Source: Corticimicrobacter sp040137905
Lineage (GTDB): Bacteria > Pseudomonadota > Gammaproteobacteria > Burkholderiales > Burkholderiaceae_B
DNA length: 64,000 nt
NCBI RefSeq assembly: GCF_040137905.1
Contig: NZ_JBEFDG010000032.1
Location: 1-64,000 of the forward strand
Direction of reading: 5' to 3'
Shown here: positions 15,673-27,164 of the stretch, piece after piece
Layout: each line of letters starts with the position of its first letter
How positions within the stretch are numbered: position 1 is the first letter of the stretch
The notes under the pieces: model-generated
Told to the model about the DNA's origin: nothing
The model's database searches: none
What the model saw: the letters and a program-made list of their open reading frames with translations, nothing else
Program-made: the position numbers and the translations under genes

Positions 15673-17151
15673 ATGAACGAGTTCTGGCAAACCTGCGTTT
15701 CCCGGCTGGAGCAGGATATTCCCCCCCAACAGATCAGCGCGTGGATACGCCCGCTGGTGCCGCTTGCGTACGACGAGACGCAGGCGGTGTTGCGCGTGGC
15801 TGCACCCAACCGCTTCAAGCTTGACTGGGTGCGCAAGAATTATTCCCTGCGCATCGAGGAACTGGCGGCCGAATGGTTCCATCGTCCGGTGCAGGTCACG
15901 TTCGAGCTGGCCCAGGGGCGGGTCGGCGTGGCGGCTGCGCCGGTGCCCGCTGCACCGGTCCCGGCACCGGCCATTGGCCTGCTGCCCACCGAAACACCGC
16001 TGCCGGCCGACGTGCCGGCCTCGTCGGTATTCCAGGCCGATACCGGTACGCAGCAATCGGCCCGGATCGAGGCTCCTACGCTGGTGCTGGCCTCGCAGGC
16101 CTCCGGGCAGGCCGTATATGATCGGTCGCGGCTCAACACCGACATGACGTTCGACAACTTCGTCACCGGCAAGGCCAACCAGCTGGCGCGCGCCGCTGCA
16201 CTGCAGGTGGCCGAGAACCCGGGCGTCTCGTACAACCCGCTGTTCCTCTACGGCGGCGTGGGCCTGGGCAAGACCCACCTGATCCACGCCATCGGCAACG
16301 CCATGGTACAGGCCGGCACCGGCTCCAAGTCCAAGGTACGCTACGTGCATGCCGACCAGTACGTCTCCGACGTGGTCAAGGCCTACCAGCGCAAGGCGTT
16401 CGACGATTTCAAGCGCTACTACCATTCGCTCGACCTGCTGCTGATCGACGATATCCAGTTTTTCTCCGGCAAGAATCGCACACAGGAAGAGTTCTTCTAC
16501 GCCTTCGAGGCGATGGTGGCACAGCGCAAGCAGATCATCATCACCAGCGATACCTATCCCAAGGAACTGGCTGGCATCGACAGCCGCCTGATCTCGCGCT
16601 TCGACTCCGGCCTGACGGTCGCCATCGAGCCGCCCGAACTCGAAATGCGCGTCGCCATCCTGCTGCGCAAGGCCGATTCCGAAGGCATGCCCATGCCCGA
16701 GGAGGTGGCTTTCTTCATCGCCAAGCATCTGCGCAGCAACGTGCGCGAGCTTGAAGGTGCGTTGCGCAAGGTGCTGGCCTATGCACGCTTTCATGGCCGC
16801 GATGTGCTGACGGTCGAGATGTGCAAGGATGCGCTCAAGGATCTGCTGTCGGTTTCCAACGGCCAGATCACGGTCGAGAACATCCAGAAAACGGTGGCTG
16901 ATTTCTACAAAATCAAGGTCGCCGACATGTATTCGAAACGCCGGCCTGCCAATATTGCACTGCCGCGCCAGATCGCCATGTACCTGGCCAAGGAACTGAC
17001 CCAGAAAAGCCTGCCCGAGATCGGCGATCTGTTTGGCGGTCGCGATCACACGACAGTGCTGCACGCGGTGCGTAAAATCTCCGATGCCCGCACCAAGCAG
17101 ACCGAACTCAACCATTCCCTGCACGTACTCGAACAAACGCTCAAAGGATAA
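15673..17151 (+). CDS. dnaA: Chromosomal replication initiator protein DnaA
   Basis: DnaA-ATP binds the origin and opens it for replication. The 492-residue protein has domain I (residues 1-85, starting MNEFWQTCVSRLEQ), a Pro/Ala-rich linker (about 90-150), the AAA+ domain with Walker A GGVGLGKTHL (near 196-205) and Walker B LLLIDDIQFF, and the C-terminal DNA-binding domain with signature GGRDHTTVLHAVRKI. The ATG at 15673 matches the family start; a TTG 15 nt upstream is also in frame. dnaN follows after 2 nt, as one transcription unit with it. Confidence 0.99.
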   Translation: MNEFWQTCVSRLEQDIPPQQISAWIRPLVPLAYDETQAVLRVAAPNRFKLDWVRKNYSLRIEELAAEWFHRPVQVTFELAQGRVGVAAAPVPAAPVPAPAIGLLPTETPLPADVPASSVFQADTGTQQSARIEAPTLVLASQASGQAVYDRSRLNTDMTFDNFVTGKANQLARAAALQVAENPGVSYNPLFLYGGVGLGKTHLIHAIGNAMVQAGTGSKSKVRYVHADQYVSDVVKAYQRKAFDDFKRYYHSLDLLLIDDIQFFSGKNRTQEEFFYAFEAMVAQRKQIIITSDTYPKELAGIDSRLISRFDSGLTVAIEPPELEMRVAILLRKADSEGMPMPEEVAFFIAKHLRSNVRELEGALRKVLAYARFHGRDVLTVEMCKDALKDLLSVSNGQITVENIQKTVADFYKIKVADMYSKRRPANIALPRQIAMYLAKELTQKSLPEIGDLFGGRDHTTVLHAVRKISDARTKQTELNHSLHVLEQTLKG

Positions 17152-17153
17152 CC

Positions 17154-18263
17154 ATGCAACTCGTACAGACCACGCGTGATGCCCTGCTCAAGCCGCTGAC
17201 TACGGTGGCTGGCATCGTCGAGCGCCGCCATACATTGCCCATCCTGGCCAACATCCTGCTGCGCAAGGAAGGCGAGAACGTATCCTTCGTGGCGACCGAT
17301 CTCGAAGTGCAGATCACCACCCAGGGCAGCTTCGGCGTTGGAGCCGAGGCCGAGTCCACCACCGTGGCCGCCCGCAAGCTGCTCGATATTCTGCGTGCGC
17401 TGCCCGACAGCAATGACGTGCGCCTGAGCCTGGCGGGCAGCAAGCTCAACGTGCAGTCCGGCAAGAGCCGCTTTGCCTTGCAGACACTGGCGGCCAGCGA
17501 GTTCCCGACCCTCAGCCAGCCCGAGACCTGGGACGTGTCGCTGACGCTGACTCGCAAGGCGCTGCGCCACCTGCTCAACATGGTGCATTTCTCCATGGCC
17601 CAGCAGGATATCCGCTATTACCTCAACGGCATGCTGCTGGTGTTCGAACCCGAGCAACTGCGCGCCGTCGCGACCGATGGCCACCGCCTGGCCCACGATG
17701 CCACGCCGGTCACCGGCCCGGCCCAGCGCCACGAGGTCATCGTGCCGCGCAAGACCGTGATGGAAATGCTGCGCCTGCTCGACGAGAGCGAGGAGCCCGT
17801 CCAGATCGACGTGGCCCAGGGTCAGATCCGTTTCCGCTTCGGCGATGTCGAGCTGATCTCCAAGCTGGTCGAGGGCAAGTTCCCCGATTTCACCCGCGTG
17901 ATCCCGACCAGCTATACCCGTCACGTCGATATTCGCCGTGATGCCTTGCAGGGCAGCCTGCAGCGTGCCGCCATCCTGACCAGCGACAAGTTCAAGGGCG
18001 TGCGCGTGCAGTTCACCACCCACCAGATGCGCATTTCCTCCTCCAATGCCGAGCAGGAAGAGGCGCAGGAAGAACTCGAGATCGACTACAGCTTCGAGCC
18101 GCTCGATTTTGGCTTCAACGTCAGCTACCTGCTGGACGTGCTGGGCAACGTCAAGACCGAGAACATCCGCTGGTCGGTCGCGCCCGATGGCAACGCCTCC
18201 ACGCTGATTACCCTGCCAGACGACGAAAGCTTCAAGTACGTCGTCATGCCCATGCGCATCTAA
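17154..18263 (+). CDS. dnaN: DNA polymerase III beta subunit (sliding clamp)
   Basis: The ring-shaped clamp tethers DNA polymerase III to its template. The 369-residue product has three repeats of the clamp fold and typical motifs (LPILANILL near residue 27; VATDGHRLA near 173; the C-terminal MPMRI ending). It is the family's normal size. The start is 2 nt after the dnaA stop and gyrB begins 21 nt after the end, so the three genes form the standard dnaA-dnaN-gyrB operon. Confidence 0.99.
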   Translation: MQLVQTTRDALLKPLTTVAGIVERRHTLPILANILLRKEGENVSFVATDLEVQITTQGSFGVGAEAESTTVAARKLLDILRALPDSNDVRLSLAGSKLNVQSGKSRFALQTLAASEFPTLSQPETWDVSLTLTRKALRHLLNMVHFSMAQQDIRYYLNGMLLVFEPEQLRAVATDGHRLAHDATPVTGPAQRHEVIVPRKTVMEMLRLLDESEEPVQIDVAQGQIRFRFGDVELISKLVEGKFPDFTRVIPTSYTRHVDIRRDALQGSLQRAAILTSDKFKGVRVQFTTHQMRISSSNAEQEEAQEELEIDYSFEPLDFGFNVSYLLDVLGNVKTENIRWSVAPDGNASTLITLPDDESFKYVVMPMRI

Positions 18264-18284
18264 CCGACAGGACCGCAGAACACT

Positions 18285-20747
<2,463 letters not shown>

Positions 20748-20772
20748 GCTGTTTGAGGTGTCTTGAGTGCTA

Positions 20773-20807
20773 CAAGGGGTTGCATCATTGCAGCCCCTTG
20801 ATATTTT
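20773..20807 (+). terminator. Terminator after gyrB
   Basis: A 12-bp stem with one G-U pair (CAAGGGGTTGCA and TGCAGCCCCTTG, loop TCAT) is followed by ATATTTTG, 25 nt beyond the gyrB stop. The remainder of this 288-nt spacer holds a GCCGCC/GGCGGC dyad (20938-20955) and an isolated TATAAT at 20974-20979 that may serve the next gene, without a good -35. Confidence 0.75.
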
Positions 20808-21035
20808 GTGGGGCAAGATAGCTTCCTGGCAAATTTGACTGCCACCAACTGCGAAATGGCTGGCATCGATGCGGGTGATGTTGCACTGATCACAGGTACG
20901 GCCCAGGCTGAGGTCTGGCGTGTGTGCTTCACTGTTTGCCGCCTGATACGGCGGCAGCCTCCAAAGCCCCGTCTATAATTTCCGGCATCCCGCGAAGGCA
21001 GTCTGGCCTTCGCATTGCATATTGCCGGAATACAC

Positions 21036-21614
21036 ATGACCGATCACGATCCCCTGCAGGAAGTTGCCCTCGATAGCGAAACGCTCTACCAGGGCAACTT
21101 CCTCTGCCTAAAGCGCGATACCGTGCGCCTGCCCGATGGTGCCGTCACGACGCGTGAATACGTAAAGCATCCCGGCGCGGTCGTGGTCATTCCCCTGCTG
21201 GACGATGGCCGCGTGCTGCTGGAGCGGCAGTTTCGCTATCCGGTCGGCCAGGTGATGATCGAACTGCCGGCCGGCAAACTCGATGCCGGCGAGGATCCGC
21301 TGGATTGTGCCCGGCGCGAACTGCTGGAGGAAACCGGCTACTCGGCACGGCAATGGGCGCAGGCCGGGGTGATGCATCTGGCGATCGGCTATTCGGATGA
21401 AATTCTCCATATCTATTTTGCCCGCGACCTGAGCGCCGGTGAACGCCAGCTCGACGAGGGCGAGTTCCTGGATGTGATTGCCATGCCAGCCGAGGCCTTC
21501 CTCGACGGTTGCCGTACCGGTCTGATCACCGATGCCAAGAGTCTGAGCTGCGCGCTGTGGCTGCAGAACGTGCAGCGCGGCGACTGGACGCTGGACTGGC
21601 AGGATATGGCGTAG
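21036..21614 (+). CDS. Nudix hydrolase, ADP-ribose pyrophosphatase type
   Basis: The 192-residue Nudix enzyme probably hydrolyses ADP-ribose or another nucleoside diphosphate sugar to AMP plus sugar phosphate. The Nudix box spans GKLDAGEDPLDCARRELLEETGY-type sequence (roughly residues 80-102, with the RELLEETG core intact), preceded by the ELPAG motif typical of the ADP-ribose branch. The start is the ATG at 21036; an in-frame TTG at 21015 would add 7 residues. It stands alone between gyrB and the lactate dehydrogenase gene. Confidence 0.9.
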   Translation: MTDHDPLQEVALDSETLYQGNFLCLKRDTVRLPDGAVTTREYVKHPGAVVVIPLLDDGRVLLERQFRYPVGQVMIELPAGKLDAGEDPLDCARRELLEETGYSARQWAQAGVMHLAIGYSDEILHIYFARDLSAGERQLDEGEFLDVIAMPAEAFLDGCRTGLITDAKSLSCALWLQNVQRGDWTLDWQDMA

Positions 21615-21690
21615 CTTCGGCGCTGGCAGAGCGCGTTCTAGCGGGCGTTTTCGATTCACGATTCAAGATGTACGTAACACACAGGCAACC

Positions 21691-22848
21691 ATGAGCAAAG
21701 ACCTTTCCAGGATCACCGATATTGCCGACCTGCAGCGGGTCGCCCGCCGTCGGGTGCCGCGCATGTTCTATGACTATGCCGATTCCGGTGCCTGGACCGA
21801 GAGTACCTACCGGGCCAATGAAAGCGATTTCCAGAAGATCCGTTTTCGCCAGCGGGTGGCGGTGGACATGGAAGGACGCTCGCTGGCCACGCAGATGATC
21901 GGTCAGGATGTATCCATGCCGGTGGCGCTGGCACCAACGGGGCTGACCGGCATGCAGCATGCCGATGGCGAGATGCTGGCAGCACAGGCGGCGGCGGATT
22001 TCGGCGTGCCGTTTACCCTCTCGACCATGAGCATCTGCTCCATCGAGGATGTGGCGCGGCATACCCGCAAGCCATTCTGGTTCCAACTCTACGTGATGCG
22101 TGATCGCGGCTTTATCGAAGACCTGATCGGTCGTGCCCGTGATGCCGGCTGCTCGGCCCTGATGCTGACGCTCGATCTGCAGATTCTGGGCCAGCGACAT
22201 AAAGACATCAAGAATGGCCTGTCCGCGCCACCCAAGCCGACCCTGGCCAACCTGATTGACCTGGTGACCAAGCCGCGCTGGTGCATGGGCATGCTGGGCA
22301 CGCCGCGTCGTACTTTCGGCAATATCGTCGGCCATGCCAAGGGGGTCAAGGATATTTCCTCGCTGTCGTCGTGGACGGCCGAACAGTTCGATCCCAAGCT
22401 GAGCTGGGCCGACATCGAATGGATCAAGCGAACCTGGGGCGGCAAGCTGATCCTCAAGGGCATCCTGGACGAGGAAGATGCCCGCATGGCGGCCGACAGT
22501 GGGGCTGATGCCCTGGTAGTCAGCAATCATGGTGGTCGCCAGCTGGATGGGGCGATGTCTTCCATCGAGGCGCTGCCCGGCATTGCCGAAGCGGTCGGCA
22601 AGGATATCGAGGTCTGGATGGACGGTGGCATCCGTTCCGGGCAGGATGTGCTCAAGGCCTGGGCGCTGGGCGCACGCGGTACGCTGATTGGCCGTCCTTT
22701 CCTGTACGGGCTGGGTGCCTTTGGCCAGGAGGGTGTGCGGCGCGCACTGGAAATCATTTACAAGGAAGCCGACATCACCATGGCGCTGTGCGGCCGGAAA
22801 AATCTGTCCCAGGTCGACCGTTCGGTGCTGCTGCCGGGAGCATTCTGA
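21691..22848 (+). CDS. lldD: FMN-dependent alpha-hydroxyacid dehydrogenase (L-lactate dehydrogenase type)
   Basis: The 385-residue flavoprotein oxidises L-lactate or a related 2-hydroxyacid to the 2-oxoacid and passes electrons to the respiratory chain. It shows the FMN_dh fold: FYDYADSGAWTE near residue 26, LAPTGLTGM, FQLYVMRDR, the substrate/FMN site LILKGIL near 250, the catalytic-histidine motif SNHGGRQLD near 270 and DGGIRSGQDVLKA near 310. The length matches LldD. Acylphosphatase and glycosylase genes follow closely downstream. Lactate is the likeliest substrate, but mandelate- or glycolate-type specificity cannot be excluded. Confidence 0.88.
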   Translation: MSKDLSRITDIADLQRVARRRVPRMFYDYADSGAWTESTYRANESDFQKIRFRQRVAVDMEGRSLATQMIGQDVSMPVALAPTGLTGMQHADGEMLAAQAAADFGVPFTLSTMSICSIEDVARHTRKPFWFQLYVMRDRGFIEDLIGRARDAGCSALMLTLDLQILGQRHKDIKNGLSAPPKPTLANLIDLVTKPRWCMGMLGTPRRTFGNIVGHAKGVKDISSLSSWTAEQFDPKLSWADIEWIKRTWGGKLILKGILDEEDARMAADSGADALVVSNHGGRQLDGAMSSIEALPGIAEAVGKDIEVWMDGGIRSGQDVLKAWALGARGTLIGRPFLYGLGAFGQEGVRRALEIIYKEADITMALCGRKNLSQVDRSVLLPGAF

Positions 22849-22851
22849 ACG

Positions 22852-23136
22852 ATGCGTATCAACTCTATCGAGACGGTCAAAGTCGTGATCACCGGTAAAG
22901 TGCAGGGGGTCTACTACCGGCACAATACCGTGCGCATGGCGCACGAACTCAAACTGTGCGGCTGGGTGCAGAACATCGACGATGGCAGCGTGCATGCCCT
23001 GCTGCAGGGCGAGGCCGACCAGATCGACCGGATGCTGGCCTGGATGCGGCAGGGACCGCCCGCTGCGCGGGTGGATGAAGTCGTCAGCGAAACCATTGCC
23101 CATGACAAGCGCTACGAACGCTTCCAGCAGCTATAG
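22852..23136 (+). CDS. acyP: Acylphosphatase
   Basis: This small enzyme hydrolyses acyl phosphates such as acetyl phosphate or carbamoyl phosphate. The 94-residue product has the signature GKVQGVYYR with the catalytic Arg23 and GWVQNIDDGSV with the catalytic Asn41. The family size is exact. The ATG starts 3 nt after the lldD stop, so it belongs to the same transcript, and its 3' end overlaps the next gene by 35 nt. Confidence 0.93.
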   Translation: MRINSIETVKVVITGKVQGVYYRHNTVRMAHELKLCGWVQNIDDGSVHALLQGEADQIDRMLAWMRQGPPAARVDEVVSETIAHDKRYERFQQL

Positions 23137-23641
23137 CTTTGCGCCGGTCGAGGCACCCCAGGCGCGCCTGCTGGTGCTGGGATCGATGCCGGGCGTGCAG
23201 TCGCTGCGCGCCGGGCAATACTACGCCCATCCGCGCAATGCCTTCTGGCGCATCATGATGCATGCACTGTTGCCGGATGCCGCTGCGGATGCGCCGTTGC
23301 CGGCGTATGCGCAGCGGCTGACGTGGCTGCAAGCCAATGGCATCGTGCTATGGGATGTGCTGCAGTATTGCGAGCGGCCTGGCAGCCTGGATGCCGCAAT
23401 CCGTCGCGATTCGATGGTTTTCAACGATTTCGCGGGCCTGTTGGCACGTCATCCCGGCATCGTCCGGATATGTTTCAATGGTGCTGCGGCGTGCGATCTC
23501 TTCGAGCGCCATGTTGCGCCGGGGTTGCTGGCGGCGGGATGCCTGCCGCCAGACCGGCGTCGCCTGCCTTCGACCAGCCCGGCGCATGCCGGCATGTCGT
23601 TCGAGGACAAGCAGCGCCTCTGGTGCGAGGCGCTGGACTGA
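23102..23641 (+). CDS. DNA-deoxyinosine / uracil-type DNA glycosylase
   Basis: The 179-residue member of the uracil-DNA glycosylase superfamily resembles the DNA-deoxyinosine glycosylase branch, which removes deaminated bases to start base-excision repair. Motifs seen are LLVLGSMPGVQSL (motif I), YYAHPRNAFWRIM, GIVLWDVLQYCERPGS and the C-terminal STSPAHAGMSFEDK (motif II region). The ATG at 23102 lies inside the acylphosphatase gene, and the two overlap by 35 nt in different frames. The end is 12 nt from the converging chemoreceptor gene. The exact base specificity is inferred from family resemblance. Confidence 0.85.
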   Translation: MTSATNASSSYSFAPVEAPQARLLVLGSMPGVQSLRAGQYYAHPRNAFWRIMMHALLPDAAADAPLPAYAQRLTWLQANGIVLWDVLQYCERPGSLDAAIRRDSMVFNDFAGLLARHPGIVRICFNGAAACDLFERHVAPGLLAAGCLPPDRRRLPSTSPAHAGMSFEDKQRLWCEALD

Positions 23642-23653
23642 GTCGATTTGCGC

Positions 23654-25285
23654 TCAGGCTGCCGGCAAGGCGCGTACTGGCTTGCGTGCTGCCCGGTGGG
23701 ACAGTACCGGCGTTGCGTCGAGGGTATGGCCGTCGCCTTGCAGGCGGAACACGCCGATGGCATGTTGCAACTGGCGAGCCTGTTCCTCGAGCGAGCCGGC
23801 TGCGGCTGCGGCCTGTTCGACCAGCGCGGCATTCTGCTGCGTGACCTGATCCATCTGTGTGACCGCCTGGTTGACCTGGTCGATTCCGCCGGCCTGTTCG
23901 CCGGAGGCGGCAGCGATCTCGCCCACGATGTCGGCAACGCGTCGCACCGAGTTGACCAGTTCGTCCATGGTTTCGCCCGCCGATTCGACCTGTTGCGAGC
24001 CGGTTTGCACGGTACTGATGGAGGTCGAGATCAACTCCTTGATCTCACGGGCAGCCGAGGCCGAACGCTGGGCCAGCGTACGGACTTCGCTGGCGACCAC
24101 GGCGAAACCCTTGCCCTGTTCGCCGGCGCGGGCGGCTTCCACGGCGGCATTGAGCGCCAGGATATTGGTCTGGAAGGCAATTCCGTCGATCACGCTGACG
24201 ATCTCGCCGATGCGCTGCGAACTCTGCGAGATGTCACGCATGGTCGAGACGACCTGGCCGACTGCCGTACCGCCACGCTGTGCGACCTGTGCTGCCGTAC
24301 CGGCCAGAGTGTTGGCCTGCTGGGCGTTGTCGGCGTTCTGTTTCACGGTCGAGGCCAGTTGCTCCATGCTCGCGGCCGTTTCTTCCAGGGAAGCGGCCTG
24401 TTGCTCGGTGCGGCTGGAGAGGTCGGTGTTGCCCATGGTGATTTCCTGGGCACCGGTGTGGATCTCGTGCACGCCATTGCGCACCTGGCCGATCAGGCGC
24501 AGCAGACCCTGCTGCATGGTACCCAGTGCGGTGCGCAGACGACCGATTTCGTTGTGGGCACCGGCTTCGACGGTTTCGCTCAGATCGCCGCCTGCGATTC
24601 GTTCCAGCTGGCGGGATACGGCATCCAGCGGTCGGATCACGACTCGCATCAGGGCCACGTAGATCAGGACTGCCAGCAGCAAGGTCGCCAGCATGGCGGC
24701 GATCAGGATGTACTGGGCCTGGCTGGCATCTTCCGCCGCCTCGTTTACCAGTGCTTCTGCGCGCGGCTGGGTATAGCCGTTGAAGCGTTCCAGCGCGGCA
24801 TTCAGGGCCAGCGTACCTTCGGTGGTGTCCAGCTGCAGACGGCGCAGCAACTGTACATCGTTGGCCTTGATGGCGGCGATGGCTGTCGTGACGTAGCGGT
24901 CGAGATAGTCACGCATGGACGCCGCCAAGGTATCCGACAGTGCCTGGCCTTCAGGAGCCGCCATGGGGATGGCGGCGAATTGGTCGATGTAGCGACGCGC
25001 ATTGCGCTCGTGGCCGCCGATGATATCGATCAGCTTGCTGGCTTCGTCATGGCGGTTTTCTTCGCGGGCGAACTGGGCGACGGCTGCACCCAGGCGGGCG
25101 CGCATCATTGAAGTGAAGGTCTTTTCCAGTGCCAGTTGCTTTTCTACTGCAATCTGGTTGATGGTGGTGATCGACTGGGCTGACTCGGCAATCTGGAAGC
25201 GTGCATACAGGCCCAGGCCAAGCACGACGAGCAGGAACAGGAGCAGCGCCGTGATCAGGCCGCTGCGGATGGACATGTTTTTCAT
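23654..25285 (-). CDS. Methyl-accepting chemotaxis protein
   Basis: The 543-residue Tar/Tsr-like chemoreceptor has an N-terminal membrane helix (residues about 10-27), a periplasmic four-helix-bundle domain, a second membrane helix near 190-212, a HAMP domain, and the cytoplasmic signalling hairpin with the conserved tip containing SVIDGIAFQTNILALNAA and GKGFAVVASEVRTLA. No C-terminal NWETF-like pentapeptide is present (it ends RALPAA), so adaptation enzymes would not be tethered. The start was set at the ATG at 25285, which precedes the signal-anchor. No che or flagellar genes are nearby. The ligand is unknown. Confidence 0.95.
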   Translation of the reverse strand: MKNMSIRSGLITALLLFLLVVLGLGLYARFQIAESAQSITTINQIAVEKQLALEKTFTSMMRARLGAAVAQFAREENRHDEASKLIDIIGGHERNARRYIDQFAAIPMAAPEGQALSDTLAASMRDYLDRYVTTAIAAIKANDVQLLRRLQLDTTEGTLALNAALERFNGYTQPRAEALVNEAAEDASQAQYILIAAMLATLLLAVLIYVALMRVVIRPLDAVSRQLERIAGGDLSETVEAGAHNEIGRLRTALGTMQQGLLRLIGQVRNGVHEIHTGAQEITMGNTDLSSRTEQQAASLEETAASMEQLASTVKQNADNAQQANTLAGTAAQVAQRGGTAVGQVVSTMRDISQSSQRIGEIVSVIDGIAFQTNILALNAAVEAARAGEQGKGFAVVASEVRTLAQRSASAAREIKELISTSISTVQTGSQQVESAGETMDELVNSVRRVADIVGEIAAASGEQAGGIDQVNQAVTQMDQVTQQNAALVEQAAAAAGSLEEQARQLQHAIGVFRLQGDGHTLDATPVLSHRAARKPVRALPAA

Positions 25286-25430
25286 GGAAGGATGCGATAG
25301 GGGAGGGATGCAGGCGACGTCGGCTGACGTGCATGGCAGCAAGCACGGCCCTTGTGGCTGATAGAGTGATGCAGGCAGCAGAGTTTAATCGAGATGCTTC
25401 TGAATATCTCAGAACTTTCTAGGACATGTC

Positions 25431-26036
25431 TCAATCCCGCAACCGGGGATGGGAACTGACCCACAGGACCACGGCATCTGCGTCGCCGCTCGAGATACAG
25501 GCATGACCCATGGTGCTGTCGAAGTAACAGGAGTCGCCGCTATCCAGTTCCAGTGGTGCATAGAAGTCGGTATGCACCACCACCCGGCCGCTGAGCACGT
25601 ACATGAACTCCTCGCCATCGTGGCGCAGCAGTTCGGGGAACTCGCTGGAGTCGTGTGCCTTGATGGTCGTGATCAGCGGGATGAACAGCTTGTCGGCCAG
25701 ATCCCCGTGCAGGATTTCGTAGACGTATTGGCGCGTGTCGTGTCGCAGGCCCTGGTCCTTGCGCGTCACGCTGCGGCGTCCGAGGGGCGTGGGCTTGGGG
25801 GCGGCGCTGAACAGCTCGCCGACATTGATGTCCAGGCCACGGGCCAGGGCCGCGATTTTTTCATAGGTTGGCGACAACTGGCCGTTTTCGATCTTGGACA
25901 GGGTCGAGACGGAGATGCCGGAGCGCTTGCACAGTTGCTGCAGCGTCAGTCCGGCATCGCGTCTCAACTGGCGCAGCTTGCCGGGCAGGGCACTGCCGGG
26001 ATCGTGTTCGACGGGAGATGAGTCTGTGTTCTGCAT
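25431..26036 (-). CDS. XRE-family regulator with C-terminal cupin domain
   Basis: The 201-residue regulator has an N-terminal lambda-repressor-type helix-turn-helix (residues about 20-75, LTLQQLCKRSGISVSTLSKIENG) and a C-terminal cupin_2 sensor domain (about 115-195, including LLRHDGEEFMYVLSGRVVVH). Proteins of this layout often control amino-acid or polyamine catabolic genes. It is divergent from the ornithine cyclodeaminase-family gene across a 126-nt AT-rich spacer with a dyad, so it most likely controls that gene and itself. The start is the ATG at 26036; the long open frame upstream is a shadow of the opposite strand. Confidence 0.93.
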   Translation of the reverse strand: MQNTDSSPVEHDPGSALPGKLRQLRRDAGLTLQQLCKRSGISVSTLSKIENGQLSPTYEKIAALARGLDINVGELFSAAPKPTPLGRRSVTRKDQGLRHDTRQYVYEILHGDLADKLFIPLITTIKAHDSSEFPELLRHDGEEFMYVLSGRVVVHTDFYAPLELDSGDSCYFDSTMGHACISSGDADAVVLWVSSHPRLRD

Positions 26037-26067
26037 GGGCGCGTCAGGCGCTGCTACTGGAAAACCC

Positions 26068-26087
26068 TTAGGGAAAATTTCCACTAA
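26068..26087. promoter_or_regulatory. Candidate operator between XRE-cupin regulator and OCD gene
   Basis: TTAG-GGAAA-A-TTTCC-A-CTAA forms an interrupted dyad, with a perfect GGAAA/TTTCC core and outer TTAG/CTAA arms offset by one base. A related GAAAATTTTTTCC element follows at about 26108-26120. It lies in the AT-rich divergent promoter region; regulator binding is inferred. Confidence 0.45.
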
Positions 26088-26162
26088 CAGCAATATTATT
26101 TCGCATAAGAAAATTTTTTCCAAAACAGTACAGGCATGGCCTGTGCGCAGATGGTAGTTCAC

Positions 26163-27119
26163 ATGCAAATACTGGATCAAGCGCAAACCGAACGTCTCCT
26201 GCCATTCGATCGCCTGTTGGGGGCGCTCGAGGCTATGTTCGTCGAGGGTTGCAACGTGCCGCTTCGCCATAACCACCGTATCGGCAATCCTGGAGGCGAA
26301 GACGGTACGCTGCTGCTGATGCCGGCCTGGCAGGAAGGCAAGCGGCTGGGCCTGAAGACCGTTTCCATCTTTTCGGGCAACGGCGCGCATGCGCTGCCGG
26401 GCCTGCATTCCACTTACACCCTGTTCGATGGCGTCACCGGGCGGCCGTTGGCGGCACTTGATGGTGACGTGATCACGTCGCGCCGTACCGCGGCGGCTTC
26501 CGCACTGGCAGCGCGCTGGCTGAGCCGGCGTGATGCCCGTACCTTGTTGGTGGTGGGGTCGGGTCGGGTTGCCAGTTTGCTGGCCGACGCCTATCGCAGC
26601 GTGCGTCCCATCGAAACCGTGCTGGTCTGGAATCTGCATGAAGCCGGCGCACAGGCCCTGGTGGCGCGCCTGCAGGCTGCCGGCATCGATGCCCGTCACG
26701 CGCCGGACCTCGAAGCTGCTGCGCGTGAGGCAGACATTATCTCGTGCGCCACGCTGTCGACGGCACCGCTCATCAAGGGCGAATGGCTGCGTCCTGGCGT
26801 GCATCTGGATTTGATCGGCAGCTTTGCGCCGGCCATGCGCGAGAGCGATGACGAGTGTTTCCGCTGGGCCACGGTATTCGTGGATACCGACGAGGCCCCC
26901 ATGAAGGCCGGCGACATTCTCGAACCCGTCAAGAGCGGTGCCTTCGATCCGCAGCAGATTGCCGCCACGCTCGAAGACCTGTGCCGGGGGCAGCATGCCG
27001 GGCGCAGCAGCGATACCGAAATCACGCTTTTCAAGGCCGTCGGTACGGCCCTGGAAGATCTTGCCGCCGCCACGCTGGCGTATGACGCCTGGCAACAGCA
27101 GCAACAACAGCCGGGCTGA
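26163..27119 (+). CDS. Ornithine cyclodeaminase / mu-crystallin family protein
   Basis: The 318-residue NAD(P)-dependent enzyme belongs to the OCD/mu-crystallin family, whose members include ornithine cyclodeaminase, alanine dehydrogenase and ketimine reductases. It shows the substrate part (TLLLMPAWQ, LGLKTVSIFSGN), the TSRRTAAASALAA motif, and the Rossmann core TLLVVGSGRVASLLADAY near residue 130. A C-terminal poly-Gln run (six of the last eight residues) is unusual. The start is the ATG at 26163. An MFS carrier gene follows after 45 nt and the divergent regulator precedes it, so the unit probably imports and reduces or deaminates an amino acid or imino acid. The exact substrate is unknown. 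Confidence 0.88.
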   Translation: MQILDQAQTERLLPFDRLLGALEAMFVEGCNVPLRHNHRIGNPGGEDGTLLLMPAWQEGKRLGLKTVSIFSGNGAHALPGLHSTYTLFDGVTGRPLAALDGDVITSRRTAAASALAARWLSRRDARTLLVVGSGRVASLLADAYRSVRPIETVLVWNLHEAGAQALVARLQAAGIDARHAPDLEAAAREADIISCATLSTAPLIKGEWLRPGVHLDLIGSFAPAMRESDDECFRWATVFVDTDEAPMKAGDILEPVKSGAFDPQQIAATLEDLCRGQHAGRSSDTEITLFKAVGTALEDLAAATLAYDAWQQQQQQPG

Positions 27120-27164
27120 TGGCAGACCGGTAACCACACTATCCAGTTTCAAGGGGATGATGAA

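Noticed and set aside
20938..20979. Possible promoter and operator before the Nudix gene (GCCGCC/GGCGGC dyad and TATAAT)
   Set aside because: The TATAAT is good, but no -35 is found at a normal distance and the dyad is of low complexity in GC-rich DNA; noted only in the terminator entry.
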